60,026 nt of DNA from CAZAPG01 sp964486935 (GTDB lineage: Bacteria; Chloroflexota; Anaerolineae; 4572-78; J111), in assembly GCA_964486935.1 (NCBI GenBank), contig CAZAPG010000048.1, forward strand, positions 1-60,026, in the 5' to 3' direction. How positions within the stretch are numbered: position 1 is the stretch's first letter; the number at the start of each line of letters is the position of its first letter. Under the pieces are notes generated by a model. It had not been told where the DNA came from, ran no database searches, and saw nothing but the letters and a program-made list of their open reading frames with translations. Of this stretch, positions 24,732-34,000 are shown one piece after another. The translations under genes were made by a program, and so were the position numbers.

Positions 24732-25997
24732 TCAAACTCTATCAGTAATCGCTCTGCCCGCCAATACTTTTTGCCCCGCGCCGCGATAAATTAACACCAG
24801 GGCAATGGGCACCAGCCCCACCAAAATTGTCAGCCAGCTCATAAAAGTAAAGCCGAGCGCGGCAAAAATAAAGCCGCTGCTCAAGTTGCCCACTCCGGAG
24901 GCAATGTTGACCATCGTATCGGTCAACCCCTGCACCCGGCCCCGCTCCGAGGCCCGCAGCACGTCGGACAGCAGGGTTGAGCCGGCCACAAAGCAGAAGT
25001 TCCAGCCCAGCCCCAGCAAAAACAGAGCCAGCGCCAGCCAGGCCGTGCCGGTTGAAAAAGGGGCCATAAAGCATGACACACTCAACACCACACCTCCGGC
25101 CAATATCATTTTGGCCCGCCCCAGCCGGTCGGCCAGCCAGCCCGTAACAAACGAGAGGCCAAACATCCCCAGGGTATGGGCCATAATCACCAGCGAAATG
25201 GCCGACAACGCGTGATTGTGGCCGTGCATGTGTACCGGCGTTACCACCATAACCATTACCATAGCCACCTGGGCAAAAATCAGCGCGCCGGTGGCTAGTT
25301 TAATGTTGGGGTCGCGGATAATATCTGTGTACAACCGTCCCAGCGACTGCGACGGGTCCGCCGGTTTGGGTTCCAGCGCATCCAGTTGTTTGCCAATCTC
25401 CTGCGGGTCGGGCCGTAAAAACAGGTTGATGATAATCAGCGACAGGACAAACGCCACAGCGGCGGCAAACCATGGCCCGCTCAGGGTGGGCAAGCCACTG
25501 CGGTCGGCCAGCTTGCCGGTCAGGTCAATCAGGCTTGGCCCAAAAATTGAGCCGACAGTACCGCCCAGCACCACCCAACTAATGGCCCGCGCTCGTTGGT
25601 GAGCCGGCGAGGCTTCGGCGGCGGCGTAACGGCCCAGCTCAAGTACGCCCCGGGTTAACCCCAGTAAAAAAACGCCCAGCAAAAAAATGGGCAGCGATTG
25701 ATTAACAACGGCTGCGCCGGCTATCAGCGTGCCGATAATGCCAATGACATACCCCACCGAAAGCCCGCTGCGGCGGCCCGCTATATCCATAAACCGGCCC
25801 ATCGGGTAGGCCATCATCGCTGCGCCAACCACTACCAACGTCGAAGGTACGCCGGTCCAACGGTTATTATTGTTAGCCAGTTCAACTGCAATAATTGAAG
25901 ACACTGTAAAAATCATAATCGTCGAGGCCGAAAAAAGACTCTGGCCCACCAAGAGGGTGAACGTAATTTTTTGGCTAAGTTTGTCAAGGTGGTTCAT
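24732..25997 (-). CDS. MFS transporter (drug/sugar exporter type)
   Basis: ATG at 25997 has TGAGGAAGC upstream; an earlier in-frame ATG at 26075 would sit at the -35 element of the promoter and is rejected. The 421-residue protein has about twelve membrane helices. The motif-A loop between helices 2 and 3 reads GRFMDIAGRRSG and its repeat in the second half is GWLADRLGRAKM. The GLTRGVLELGRYAAAEASP and GLGWNFCFVAGSTLLSD segments fit proton-coupled MFS exporters. Substrate cannot be inferred. It is divergent from the phosphotriesterase-like gene at 26180, sharing a compact promoter region. Confidence 0.87.
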   Translation of the reverse strand: MNHLDKLSQKITFTLLVGQSLFSASTIMIFTVSSIIAVELANNNNRWTGVPSTLVVVGAAMMAYPMGRFMDIAGRRSGLSVGYVIGIIGTLIAGAAVVNQSLPIFLLGVFLLGLTRGVLELGRYAAAEASPAHQRARAISWVVLGGTVGSIFGPSLIDLTGKLADRSGLPTLSGPWFAAAVAFVLSLIIINLFLRPDPQEIGKQLDALEPKPADPSQSLGRLYTDIIRDPNIKLATGALIFAQVAMVMVMVVTPVHMHGHNHALSAISLVIMAHTLGMFGLSFVTGWLADRLGRAKMILAGGVVLSVSCFMAPFSTGTAWLALALFLLGLGWNFCFVAGSTLLSDVLRASERGRVQGLTDTMVNIASGVGNLSSGFIFAALGFTFMSWLTILVGLVPIALVLIYRGAGQKVLAGRAITDRV

Positions 25998-26046
25998 AGC
26001 TTCCTCATGAGTTAAAAGGTTGCCGGGCAGCAACACAATGCGGACC

Positions 26047-26075
26047 ATTATACTGCCAGCTTTCTCCCAACTCAA
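26047..26075 (-). promoter_or_regulatory. Sigma70-type promoter of the MFS gene
   Basis: On the minus strand TTGAGT (26075-26070) and a perfect TATAAT (26052-26047) are 17 bp apart. Transcription would start near 26040, giving a leader of about 43 nt before the ATG at 25997. Confidence 0.7.
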
Positions 26076-26118
26076 GTTTGAGAAACAGTACTGAGCACGT
26101 CTGATAATAAGGCTGATT

Positions 26119-26148
26119 TTGGCGACGTGCTGCGGGCCGCGTTATAAT
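26119..26148 (+). promoter_or_regulatory. Probable promoter of the phosphotriesterase-like gene
   Basis: A perfect TATAAT (26143-26148) with a weaker TTGGCG (26119-26124) 18 bp upstream. The implied start near 26155 rules out the ATG at 26147 and supports the one at 26180. Confidence 0.55.
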
Positions 26149-26179
26149 GGGGGCATTAGCTCTAGAAAAGAGAGGCCGC

Positions 26180-27106
26180 ATGGAACTACAAACCGTACTG
26201 GGGCCGGCGCCGGTGGAGGATGTTAAACTGGCCGATGCTCACGCCCACGTTTGGATTGAGCCGCCCAAAGGCGTAGACCCCAAAGCCCGGCTGGTGCTCA
26301 ATGACCCGCGCCGCATTGAGACTGAATTAAAGGATTTTCGCTCCGCCGGGGGCACAACGTTGATTGACTGCCAGCCGGGCGGCTGCGGCCGCGATGCCCG
26401 CATGCTGGTCAAACTGGCCCAGGTTGCCGGGCTGCATGTCACCGCTGCCACCGGCTTTCATCTGGAGCGATACTATCCCGCCGGTTACTGGCTGTGGGCC
26501 GCCGCCGATAAGGCCGCCGCCGATTATTTTATCAAGGAGTTAACTGAAGGGGTACACGAAAAGGGCGAAGTGCTGGCGGCTGTTATTAAGGTGGGGTTTT
26601 ATGGCAAAATTGAAGGGCAGACGCGCATTTTGCTGGAAGCCGCCGCCGAAGCTGCCCGGCAAACCGGCGCGGCCCTGCTGTTTCACACCGAGCAGGGCGA
26701 AAATGTGGAGGCGCTGCCCCTGTTTTTTGATGACCGGGGCGTGCCGGCCAGCCGGTTGTATCTGTGCCACATTGACAAGCGCCCCGATATTGGCCTGCAC
26801 CGGGAACTGGCCCAGGCCGGCGCGCTGTTGGGGTACGATACCTTTGCGCGTACCAAATACAAGCCGCAAAAAAATGTGTGGCCGCTGCTGCTGGCGATGG
26901 TCAACGCCGGTTTTGCCGGCCACATTGCCATTGGGCTGGATTTGGCGCATAGCAATATGTGGCGCAGCTTTGGCGGCGGGCCGGGGCTGGTTACGCTGCC
27001 CGACCAGATTCTCAGCCGCCTCTACAGCGAAGGATTGAGCGAGTCGGTGGTGGAAAAACTGGCGGCCCAGAACGTGGCCCGCTTTTTGGCCCGGCAAAAA
27101 AAATAG
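26180..27106 (+). CDS. Phosphotriesterase-family metal-dependent hydrolase
   Basis: From ATG 26180 (AGAGAGG upstream) the product is 308 residues, close to the family's usual length. All six binuclear metal ligands of the phosphotriesterase amidohydrolase fold can be placed: His21 and His23 in DAHAHVW, Lys137 in VIKVG (the carbamylated lysine), His169 in LFHTEQG, His197 in CHIDK, and Asp254 in GLDLAH. An active TIM-barrel hydrolase is therefore expected. Family members act on lactones, phosphoesters or other substrates, and nothing here tells which. It is divergent from an MFS exporter gene, which may hint at a shared compound. Confidence 0.9.
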   Translation: MELQTVLGPAPVEDVKLADAHAHVWIEPPKGVDPKARLVLNDPRRIETELKDFRSAGGTTLIDCQPGGCGRDARMLVKLAQVAGLHVTAATGFHLERYYPAGYWLWAAADKAAADYFIKELTEGVHEKGEVLAAVIKVGFYGKIEGQTRILLEAAAEAARQTGAALLFHTEQGENVEALPLFFDDRGVPASRLYLCHIDKRPDIGLHRELAQAGALLGYDTFARTKYKPQKNVWPLLLAMVNAGFAGHIAIGLDLAHSNMWRSFGGGPGLVTLPDQILSRLYSEGLSESVVEKLAAQNVARFLARQKK

Positions 27107-27129
27107 GGACGCCCGACCGGGCGTCCCTA
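27104..27129. terminator. Bidirectional terminator between hydrolase and mscL
   Basis: Perfect 11-bp arms TAGGGACGCCC (27104-27114) and complement (27119-27129) with a 4-nt loop begin in the hydrolase stop codon. An A run lies before and T-rich sequence after, so it can serve both convergent genes. Confidence 0.85.
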
Positions 27130-27141
27130 CATGAAATTTTT

Positions 27142-27531
27142 TTACCTCTTTTCCTTCAGCAAATCCCTGATTTCCATGAGCAACTTTTCCTCAGCCGAAG
27201 GCTCCGGGGGCGCGGCCGGCGCTGCTGCCTGCTCTTTTTCAAACCGCTTTTGCAGCCGGTTGATGCTGCGCACAATCAAAAATATGACAAAGGCGACGAG
27301 GAGAAAATTGATGATGGCCTGGATGAAATTGCCGTAGGTTATCGCGGCTTGGCCAACGGTGATGGCCAGGCCGGAAAAATCTACCCCGCCGATGATGATG
27401 CCCAGAATGGGCGTGATGATATCATTGACCAGCGAAGTAACGATGGCGGTAAAAGCCGCGCCGATGACAACCGCTACCGCCAGGTCAATGACATTACCGC
27501 GACTGATAAAATCTCGAAATTCTTTTAACAT
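27142..27531 (-). CDS. mscL: Large-conductance mechanosensitive channel MscL
   Basis: The 129-residue protein has the MscL pattern: N-terminal amphipathic helix (MLKEFRDFISRGNVIDLAVA), a first membrane helix (VIGAAFTAIVTSLVNDIITP) that lines the pore, a periplasmic loop, a second helix (NFIQAIINFLLVAFVIFLIV), and a C-terminal charged bundle ending in EEKLLMEIRDLLKEKR. It releases solutes on osmotic downshock. The extra Ala/Pro-rich stretch (AAAPAAPPEP) before the final helix is a normal variation. GGGAGGG precedes the ATG. It stands as its own transcription unit. Confidence 0.97.
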   Translation of the reverse strand: MLKEFRDFISRGNVIDLAVAVVIGAAFTAIVTSLVNDIITPILGIIIGGVDFSGLAITVGQAAITYGNFIQAIINFLLVAFVIFLIVRSINRLQKRFEKEQAAAPAAPPEPSAEEKLLMEIRDLLKEKR

Positions 27532-27566
27532 TGAAAATCCCTCCCAGTAATGGTTTCAAGTAAAAT

Positions 27567-28388
27567 CTATTTTCCGCGCCAGACCGGCTGGCGTTTTTCA
27601 ACAAAAGCGTCAATGCCTTCGCCGGCATCTTCGGCCATCATGTTGCAGGCCATCACCTCGCTGGCGTAGCGATAGGCTTCTGCCTGGCCCATTTCCAACT
27701 GCTTGTAAAACATCTCTTTGCCGGTGGCAACGGCAACAGACGATTTGGACACAATCAAATCCACAAATTGCTGCACGGCGGCGTCGAGTTCCTCGGCGGG
27801 CGTTACCCGGTTGACCAGCCCCTGTTGCAGCGCCGTCTGGGCGTCGATAAACTCGCCGGTAATCAGCATTTCAAAAGCCTGCTTGCGCGACAAATTGCGG
27901 CTAACCGCCACCGCCGGCGTAGAGCAAAACAGCCCCACCCGAATGCCCGATGTGGCAAATTTGGCCGTATCGACTGCTACAGCCAGATCGCAGGCGGCCA
28001 CCAGTTGACACCCTGCCGCCGTTGCCAGCCCTTGCACCCTGGCAATAACCGGCTGTGGTAGCCGGTTGATGGTCATCATCATGTGGCTGCACCGGTCAAA
28101 CAGGGTGTTGTAGTAGGTTTTATCGGGGTTTGCCCGCATCTCTTTTAAATCATGGCCGGCGCAAAAGGCTTTGCCGTTAGCGGCCAGCACCACCACCCGC
28201 ACCGATTCATCGCCGGCAATGCGCTCTAACTCCAATTGCAGGGCGGCCAGCATCGCCTCTGATAGGGCGTTGTATTGTTTGGGGCGGTTGAGGGTCAGGG
28301 TTGTCACCCCATTTTTATCCTCACGCAAGAGGATAGGTTCTTCTTGGGTTTGGGTTGATTGTACGGTTGTCTGGGTAATTGTACTCAT
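27567..28388 (-). CDS. Enoyl-CoA hydratase-like protein (ECHDC3-type), catalytic glutamates missing
   Basis: ATG at 28388 with AGGAGAG upstream gives 273 residues. The crotonase fold is clear: oxyanion-hole segments GKAFCAGHDLKEM and GLATAAGCQLVAAC, then FATSGIRVGLFCSTPAVAVSR. In classical hydratases two Glu residues occupy the positions that here read Gln (in CQLVAAC) and Gly (in SGIRVG). The same pattern is known from the ECHDC3-like branch, whose reaction is unclear. The gene lies 69 bp downstream of an acyl-CoA ligase gene on the same strand, so a role in acyl-CoA metabolism is likely though hydration itself is doubtful. Confidence 0.87.
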   Translation of the reverse strand: MSTITQTTVQSTQTQEEPILLREDKNGVTTLTLNRPKQYNALSEAMLAALQLELERIAGDESVRVVVLAANGKAFCAGHDLKEMRANPDKTYYNTLFDRCSHMMMTINRLPQPVIARVQGLATAAGCQLVAACDLAVAVDTAKFATSGIRVGLFCSTPAVAVSRNLSRKQAFEMLITGEFIDAQTALQQGLVNRVTPAEELDAAVQQFVDLIVSKSSVAVATGKEMFYKQLEMGQAEAYRYASEVMACNMMAEDAGEGIDAFVEKRQPVWRGK

Positions 28389-28457
28389 CATAGCTCTCCT
28401 ATGGTCTGCTTTCACCCCAATTGGCTATTTCTTTATGGGCAAAGTCATAATACAATG

Positions 28458-30089
28458 TTACAGAAGTTTTGCCTGTTCGCGCAGCACAAATTTTTGCACT
28501 TTGCCGGTTGAGGTTTTAGGCAACGGGCCAAAAACAATCTGTTTGGGCACTTTGTAACGGGCCATATTAGCCCGGCAAAAATCAATAATATCGGCTTCGG
28601 TTACATTTTGGACATTTTCCCGCAGGGTAACAAAAGCACAGGGGGTTTCGCCCCACTTATCATCCGGTTTGGCAACCACGGCGGCTTCCATCACCGCCGG
28701 GTGTCGATAGAGCACATTTTCAACTTCGATGGTAGAAATATTCTCGCCGCCGGAGATGATAATATCTTTAGAGCGGTCTTTCAATTCAAGGTATCCATCT
28801 GGATGCAACACGCCCAAATCGCCGCTATGAAACCAGCCGCCTTTAAAAGCTTCGTTGGTGGCGGTGGGGTTTTTCAGGTAGCCCATCATGACAATGTTGC
28901 CCCTGAAAAACACCTCGCCCAGCGTCTGGCCGTCGGCGGGAACGGGTTCCAGGGTGATGGGGTCGGCCACCATAATTTGCTCCAGCATATGGTAGCGCAC
29001 CCCCTGCCGGGCATTGAGCCTGGCCCGTTCATCAATGGGCCGGTTGTCCCACTCCCGATGTTGCTCGCACAACACGGCCGGGCCGTAGGTTTCGGTCAGG
29101 CCGTAAACGTGGGTAATTTTGAAGTCGTTTTGCTCCATAGCTTCCAATACGGCGGCGGGCGGCGGCGCGGCGGCAATCATCCCCTTGACCGGGTGCTGTT
29201 TTTGGGCGCGAATCTCTGCCGGCGCGTTGACCAGCATATTATGCACAATTGGCGCGCCGCAGTAGTGGGTTACGTTTTCCTGGGCAATCAACCGGTAGAT
29301 GGTCTCCACCTCTACCCGGCGCAAACAAACGCTGGTACCGGCAACCGCCGCCAGAGTCCAGGGAAAACACCAGCCGTTGCAGTGAAACATGGGCAAAGTC
29401 CACAGATAAACCGGATGCCGGGCCAAATCCCAGGCCAATACATTGCTAACGGCGTTCAGGTAGGCCCCGCGATGATGATACACCACGCCTTTGGGGTTGC
29501 CGGTAGTGCCAGAAGTGTAGTTCAGGCTGATGGCCTGCCATTCGTCCGGCGGCAGGCTCCAGGTAAAGTTGGGGTCGCCTTTGGCCAGAAAGGACTCGTA
29601 ATCTGTCTGGCCCAGCAGTTCGCCGCCCCGGCCCAGCGGGTCATCAATATCAATCACCGGCAGCGATTTGCCCAGCAGTTCCAGCGCCTTGCCAATAATG
29701 GGCGACGCCTCACGGTCGGTGATGAGCATTTTGGCTTCGCCGTGTTCCAGAATAAAGGCAATGGTGGCCGCATCCAGCCGGGTGTTGAGCGCATTCAACA
29801 CCGCGCCAATCATAGGCACGCCAAAATGGGCTTCGTAGGTTTCGGGCGTATTGTAACCCATCAAGGCTACGGTATCGCCCTGGCCAATTCCGTAAGCGCG
29901 CAGCGCCGCAGCCAGCCGCCGGCAGCGAGCGTAGGTTTCGGCCCAGGTGAAGCGCTTTTCACCATGAACAATTGAGGTATAATTGGGGTAAACCGCCGCC
30001 GCTCGCTCTAGAAAAGTGAGGGGCGAAAGGGGAACAAAATTGGCCGGATTCTTGTCTAACCCGTCGGCGTAAATATTGTGCTGAGACAT
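28458..30089 (-). CDS. Acyl-CoA ligase (AMP-binding family)
   Basis: This 543-residue enzyme activates a carboxylic acid with ATP and CoA. The AMP-binding P-loop reads LNYTSGTTGNPKGVVYHHRG, followed by THVYGLTETYGP, WFHSGDLGVLHPDGYLELKD (with the hinge Asp) and a C-terminal Lys in PKTSTGKVQKF, the catalytic lysine. The sequence style (NPANFVPLSPLTFLERAA, then MFHCNGWCFPW) is that of the broad medium-chain/aromatic acyl-CoA ligase group. Substrate not assignable. AAAGGAGGCG precedes the ATG. The enoyl-CoA hydratase-like gene follows, so both are probably co-transcribed. Confidence 0.93.
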   Translation of the reverse strand: MSQHNIYADGLDKNPANFVPLSPLTFLERAAAVYPNYTSIVHGEKRFTWAETYARCRRLAAALRAYGIGQGDTVALMGYNTPETYEAHFGVPMIGAVLNALNTRLDAATIAFILEHGEAKMLITDREASPIIGKALELLGKSLPVIDIDDPLGRGGELLGQTDYESFLAKGDPNFTWSLPPDEWQAISLNYTSGTTGNPKGVVYHHRGAYLNAVSNVLAWDLARHPVYLWTLPMFHCNGWCFPWTLAAVAGTSVCLRRVEVETIYRLIAQENVTHYCGAPIVHNMLVNAPAEIRAQKQHPVKGMIAAAPPPAAVLEAMEQNDFKITHVYGLTETYGPAVLCEQHREWDNRPIDERARLNARQGVRYHMLEQIMVADPITLEPVPADGQTLGEVFFRGNIVMMGYLKNPTATNEAFKGGWFHSGDLGVLHPDGYLELKDRSKDIIISGGENISTIEVENVLYRHPAVMEAAVVAKPDDKWGETPCAFVTLRENVQNVTEADIIDFCRANMARYKVPKQIVFGPLPKTSTGKVQKFVLREQAKLL

Positions 30090-30114
30090 GCTACGCCTCC
30101 TTTAACTAACCTTG

Positions 30115-30142
30115 ATTATGTCGTTTGTTTTTATTTGATCAA
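30115..30142 (-). promoter_or_regulatory. Possible promoter of the acyl-CoA ligase operon
   Basis: Minus-strand TTGATC (30142-30137) and CATAAT (30120-30115) are 16 bp apart, with a start near 30108 and the ATG at 30089. Confidence 0.4.
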
Positions 30143-30241
30143 TATCCGGTGGGAGAGATATTTTGGCGGCGTCTCAATTGGATGAGATTCTACCCCACTA
30201 TACCAAAAATCAGGTAACTTACCAAATTTTCAGGACGATTG

Positions 30242-31018
30242 ATGCCCTATTTTAACTTTAAACAGCAACAGGTTTATTACGTTCATTCGCCCGGTTCGCA
30301 TGGAAAACCAACCCTGCTCTGGCTGCATGGGGCGGGCGGCAGCGTGGTTATCTGGCCGGAACAATTGAAACACATGCCAGGTGTATCAACCTATGCGTTA
30401 GACTTGCCCGGCCATGGCCTGTCGAGCGGGCCGGGCCGTGATAAAATTAATGGCTATGCCGATGTTGCGCAGGCTTTTTTGGACGCGCTCAATTTGTTTA
30501 ACGTGGTGGTTGCGGGCCACTCGATGGGCGGGGCGATTGCCCTGACTCTGGCGCTGCGCCGCTTGCCGCAACTGGCCGGGTTAGCGCTAATTGGCACAGG
30601 CGCGCGGCTGCGGGTCGCGCCGGCCATTTTAGATAACCTTGAGCAAGATTTTGAAGCCACGGTAGACGCCATCATGCAATCTGCCTGGTCGCCGGGGGCA
30701 GATGCCGGCTGGGTAGCCTTGAGCCGGCAGATAATGCTGGAGACCGGACCGGACGTGCTGCATGGCGATTATGTGGCCTGCAATAATTTTGATGTAATGA
30801 CGCAATTAAACCAAATTCAGGCGCCCGCGCTGGTGCTAACCGGCGCCGCCGACCGGCTGACCCCGCTTAAATACGGCCAATATCTGGCCGCAAACATTCC
30901 CCAAGCCCGTTTGGCGGCGTTTGACGGCGGCGGCCATTTTCTGGCTCAGGAACAGCCGCAACAGGTGGCAGCGGAGATAACAACATTTTTAACCACGCTG
31001 CCCGTATCTGGAGGTTGA
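30242..31018 (+). CDS. Alpha/beta hydrolase
   Basis: The 258-residue product shows the alpha/beta hydrolase landmarks: LWLHGAGGS (oxyanion loop), LDLPGHGLSSG, nucleophile elbow GHSMGG with Ser94, a late Asp in LVLTGAADRLTPL and a terminal His in FDGGGHFLAQEQP. The catalytic triad is complete, so an esterase-like or similar hydrolase is expected with unknown substrate. ATG at 30242 is chosen over a TTG three bases earlier, with AGGACG just upstream. It ends only 7 bp before the 1197-residue gene, whose ribosome-binding site GGAGG lies inside this gene, so the two are translationally coupled. Confidence 0.85.
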   Translation: MPYFNFKQQQVYYVHSPGSHGKPTLLWLHGAGGSVVIWPEQLKHMPGVSTYALDLPGHGLSSGPGRDKINGYADVAQAFLDALNLFNVVVAGHSMGGAIALTLALRRLPQLAGLALIGTGARLRVAPAILDNLEQDFEATVDAIMQSAWSPGADAGWVALSRQIMLETGPDVLHGDYVACNNFDVMTQLNQIQAPALVLTGAADRLTPLKYGQYLAANIPQARLAAFDGGGHFLAQEQPQQVAAEITTFLTTLPVSGG

Positions 31019-31025
31019 TAAAGTT

Positions 31026-34000
31026 ATGAAAATCAGAGTTTGGGGGGCGCGAGGGTCTGTTCCAACCCCGCTCGATTCTGAAGCTATTGAAGAAAAAATT
31101 TGCCGGGCCATCTACGGTATGTCAAATGTTAATACCGGCGATATGGAAGCTATTCGCGCTTATGTAGCCAAACTTCCCCCGCTGGTGCGGGGCACAATTG
31201 GCGGCAACACATCTTGCGTAGAAATAGAGGCCGGCGGCCAAACCTTTATCATTGATGCCGGCACCGGGTTGCGACGCCTGGGCCTGGAGCTAATGAAAGG
31301 CCCTTGCGGCCGGGGCGAAGGCGTTTTACATTTCTTTTTCAGCCACGCCCACTGGGACCATATTCAGGGGTTTCCCTTTTTTACGCCGGCTTACATTCCC
31401 GGCAACCGGCTGGTTATTTACAGCATCCACAACCTTGAAGAGATTCTTACTACGCAACAACGCGCCCAAAATTTTCCGGTGCCGCTCTCTTACATGCAGG
31501 CAGAAATGGAGTTTGTGCCGCTTGAGGATGGGGTTCCCTTTTCCGTGGGGCCGTTGAATATCAACACCATCCGCAACAATCACCCCGGCGACTCCTACAG
31601 CTACCGCTTTGAAGACCAGCACAGCATCTTTGTGTACGCCAACGACGCGGAATACAAAGAACTGGATGAGGCCAGCCTGCAAGCGCACCTTGAGTTCTTT
31701 AAAGATGCCGATGCCCTGGTTTTTGACGCCCAGTACGGGTTGCGCGAGTCCTGGGAAAGTAAACTCGATTGGGGCCACAGTTCGGCCATGATTGGCGTTG
31801 ATATGGCCCGCAAGGCCAGAGTCAAGCGATTGCTGCTGTTTCACCACGAGCCAACCTACGCGGATAACCAGCTACAAGAAATTCAGTCAACCGCTATTGA
31901 TTACCAGGCGCAGGACTCCAGCCTGTCTACCTGCGAAGTAATGGTGGCTTATGAAGGACTGGAGCTAGACCTGACCCCGGCCGGCGCTATCAGTGTGCAA
32001 TTAATGCCCGACAGTGAAACAACAGTTTTAACCCCCACCAGCGTTTTTGATGAGCAGGGGGTAGGCCAACTTATTGAGCAACTGGGTACGGCGGCCACCC
32101 CGGAGGTTCCCAAAGGGTCAATTATAGACCTGTCGCAGGTAGAGCGTTTGACAACGGCCAGCCTCAAGGCGCTGGTCAATTTTAGCCAGCAGCGAGAAGA
32201 AGGGCCGGTGGTGTTGGCTGCGCCATCGCCGGCTGTCGAGCAGGTCATCCGGCTGGGGGGATATAGAGATTATTTTGCCATTTATTATTCTATTGATGAA
32301 GCGGTGAAGGCCGTAAAGGCCCGGCAGGCGTTAGACCTGCCTGGACACATTATTGACGGGCAATACCAGCTTACCGAAAAATTGGGTCAAGGTCGCTTTG
32401 GCACGGTTCTCCAGGTTACCGACCTTCACCAAAAGGAAGAGGCCGCAATCAGGATTCTCTCGCCTACTTTTGGAGTAGAGGCTGTTGACCACTTTGCCGG
32501 CCAGGTTCACCTGCTGCTAGAGTTAAAACACCATAATATTGCCCAAATTTATGATTGCGACTGGAGCCAGGATGGCAGCTATACCTTTATTGTGGAAGAA
32601 CTGCTGGCAGGCTCTACCCTGTACGAGCGGCTGGCCGGGTTAAATGCGCCGCTGGCCATATCAGAAGCGTTGGATATAACCCTGGATTTGGCGCAAGCCC
32701 TGGAATACGCCCACAATCAAGGGGTTATTCACGGTAATTTAAAGCCCCAGGATATATTTTTTACGCAAGCGGGAATTAAAATAAATGGCTTTGGCCTGGC
32801 CAGGTTAGAGGAAAACCGAAATTTATTAGAGGCGCCGATTGTCTTTTCAACGGCCACATACCTGGCCCCGGAACAGATTCTGGGCCAACCCCTGGATACC
32901 CAGGTTGACCTGTATGCCCTGGGCATAATTTTGTACCAGTTGTTTACCGGGCATTTGCCTTTTACCGGCTCAAGGCGGCAGTTGCTGCGGGCGCATCTGG
33001 AGCAAGAACCCACCCCGCCTCGCCAGCTAAATTCTCATCTGCCCCATTCCATCGAGCACCTTATTTTGAAGTTACTGGCAAAAAATCCCAACAACCGCTA
33101 TGCCAGCGCCCGGCAGGTTCGGCGTATTGTTGATAATTTAATTTTTAGCGGCGGCGATGGGCGTCAAACTGCCCAATCATTTCTGGTTGGCCGGGATAGC
33201 CAGCTTCAAACCCTACAAGCCTGCTGGGCCAAGGTTGAAGCAGGCCAGGGCCAAATGGCCTTTATTACCGGCGAAGCGGGTATTGGTAAAACCTGCCTGG
33301 CTCAACAACTGGCCGCTCACAGCCAGGCCGCGCTGGTGCTTTGGGGAAGATGTTCAGAGGGTGAAAGCAGGTCCATTTTCCAACCATTTAGAGAAGCTTT
33401 GCAGTCCTATATAGCTGCCGCGCCGCCCGGGTTTTTTGATGATAACTCTCTCCGGTTGATGAGCAGTTTTATTCGGTTGATGCCGGAGTTGAGCCACCTG
33501 TTTTCCGATTTGCCCGCTTTGCCGGCGCTGGAGCCTCCCCAGGAGCAGTTGCGTTTGATGGCAAACCTGGCGCAATTTATTGAACGGGCCACTCGCCAAC
33601 AGCCCTGGCTGCTCATTTTAGATGACTTGCAATGGATTGACCAGGGCAGCCTGGAGCTTTTGCGTTATCTGGGGGAGCGCCTGTCTCAACTGACTATTTT
33701 TATTGCCGGTATCTATCGCGATACTGATGTGGGCCACGACCACCCGCTGCAAACAGCACTACATCACCTGAGCCAGGGTCCCGGTTATCGCCATGTTTCT
33801 CTCAGCCGATTGAGCCAGGCCGAGGTGACGACGTTTTTGGAAAACCGGTGGGACTCAAATGCGCCGGAAAACTTAACGCAGATAATATTTCGCCAGACCG
33901 AAGGCAACCCCCTGTTTGTTACAGAAATTGCCAGAGTTTTAGAGGATGAAGGACTGGTAACTTTACAGGCCGGCCAGTGGGAATTTCCACAGGCCGAAAG

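Noticed and set aside
28608..29975. Long antisense frame (455 codons) opposite the acyl-CoA ligase gene
   Set aside because: It mirrors a well-supported gene, lacks a recognised domain, and has the composition expected from the reverse of GC-rich coding DNA.
17344..30022. Recurring CTCTAGAAA sequence at 17345, 26160 and 30007
   Set aside because: One copy is within the acyl-CoA ligase gene, the motif is short, and flanks differ, so it is taken as chance.
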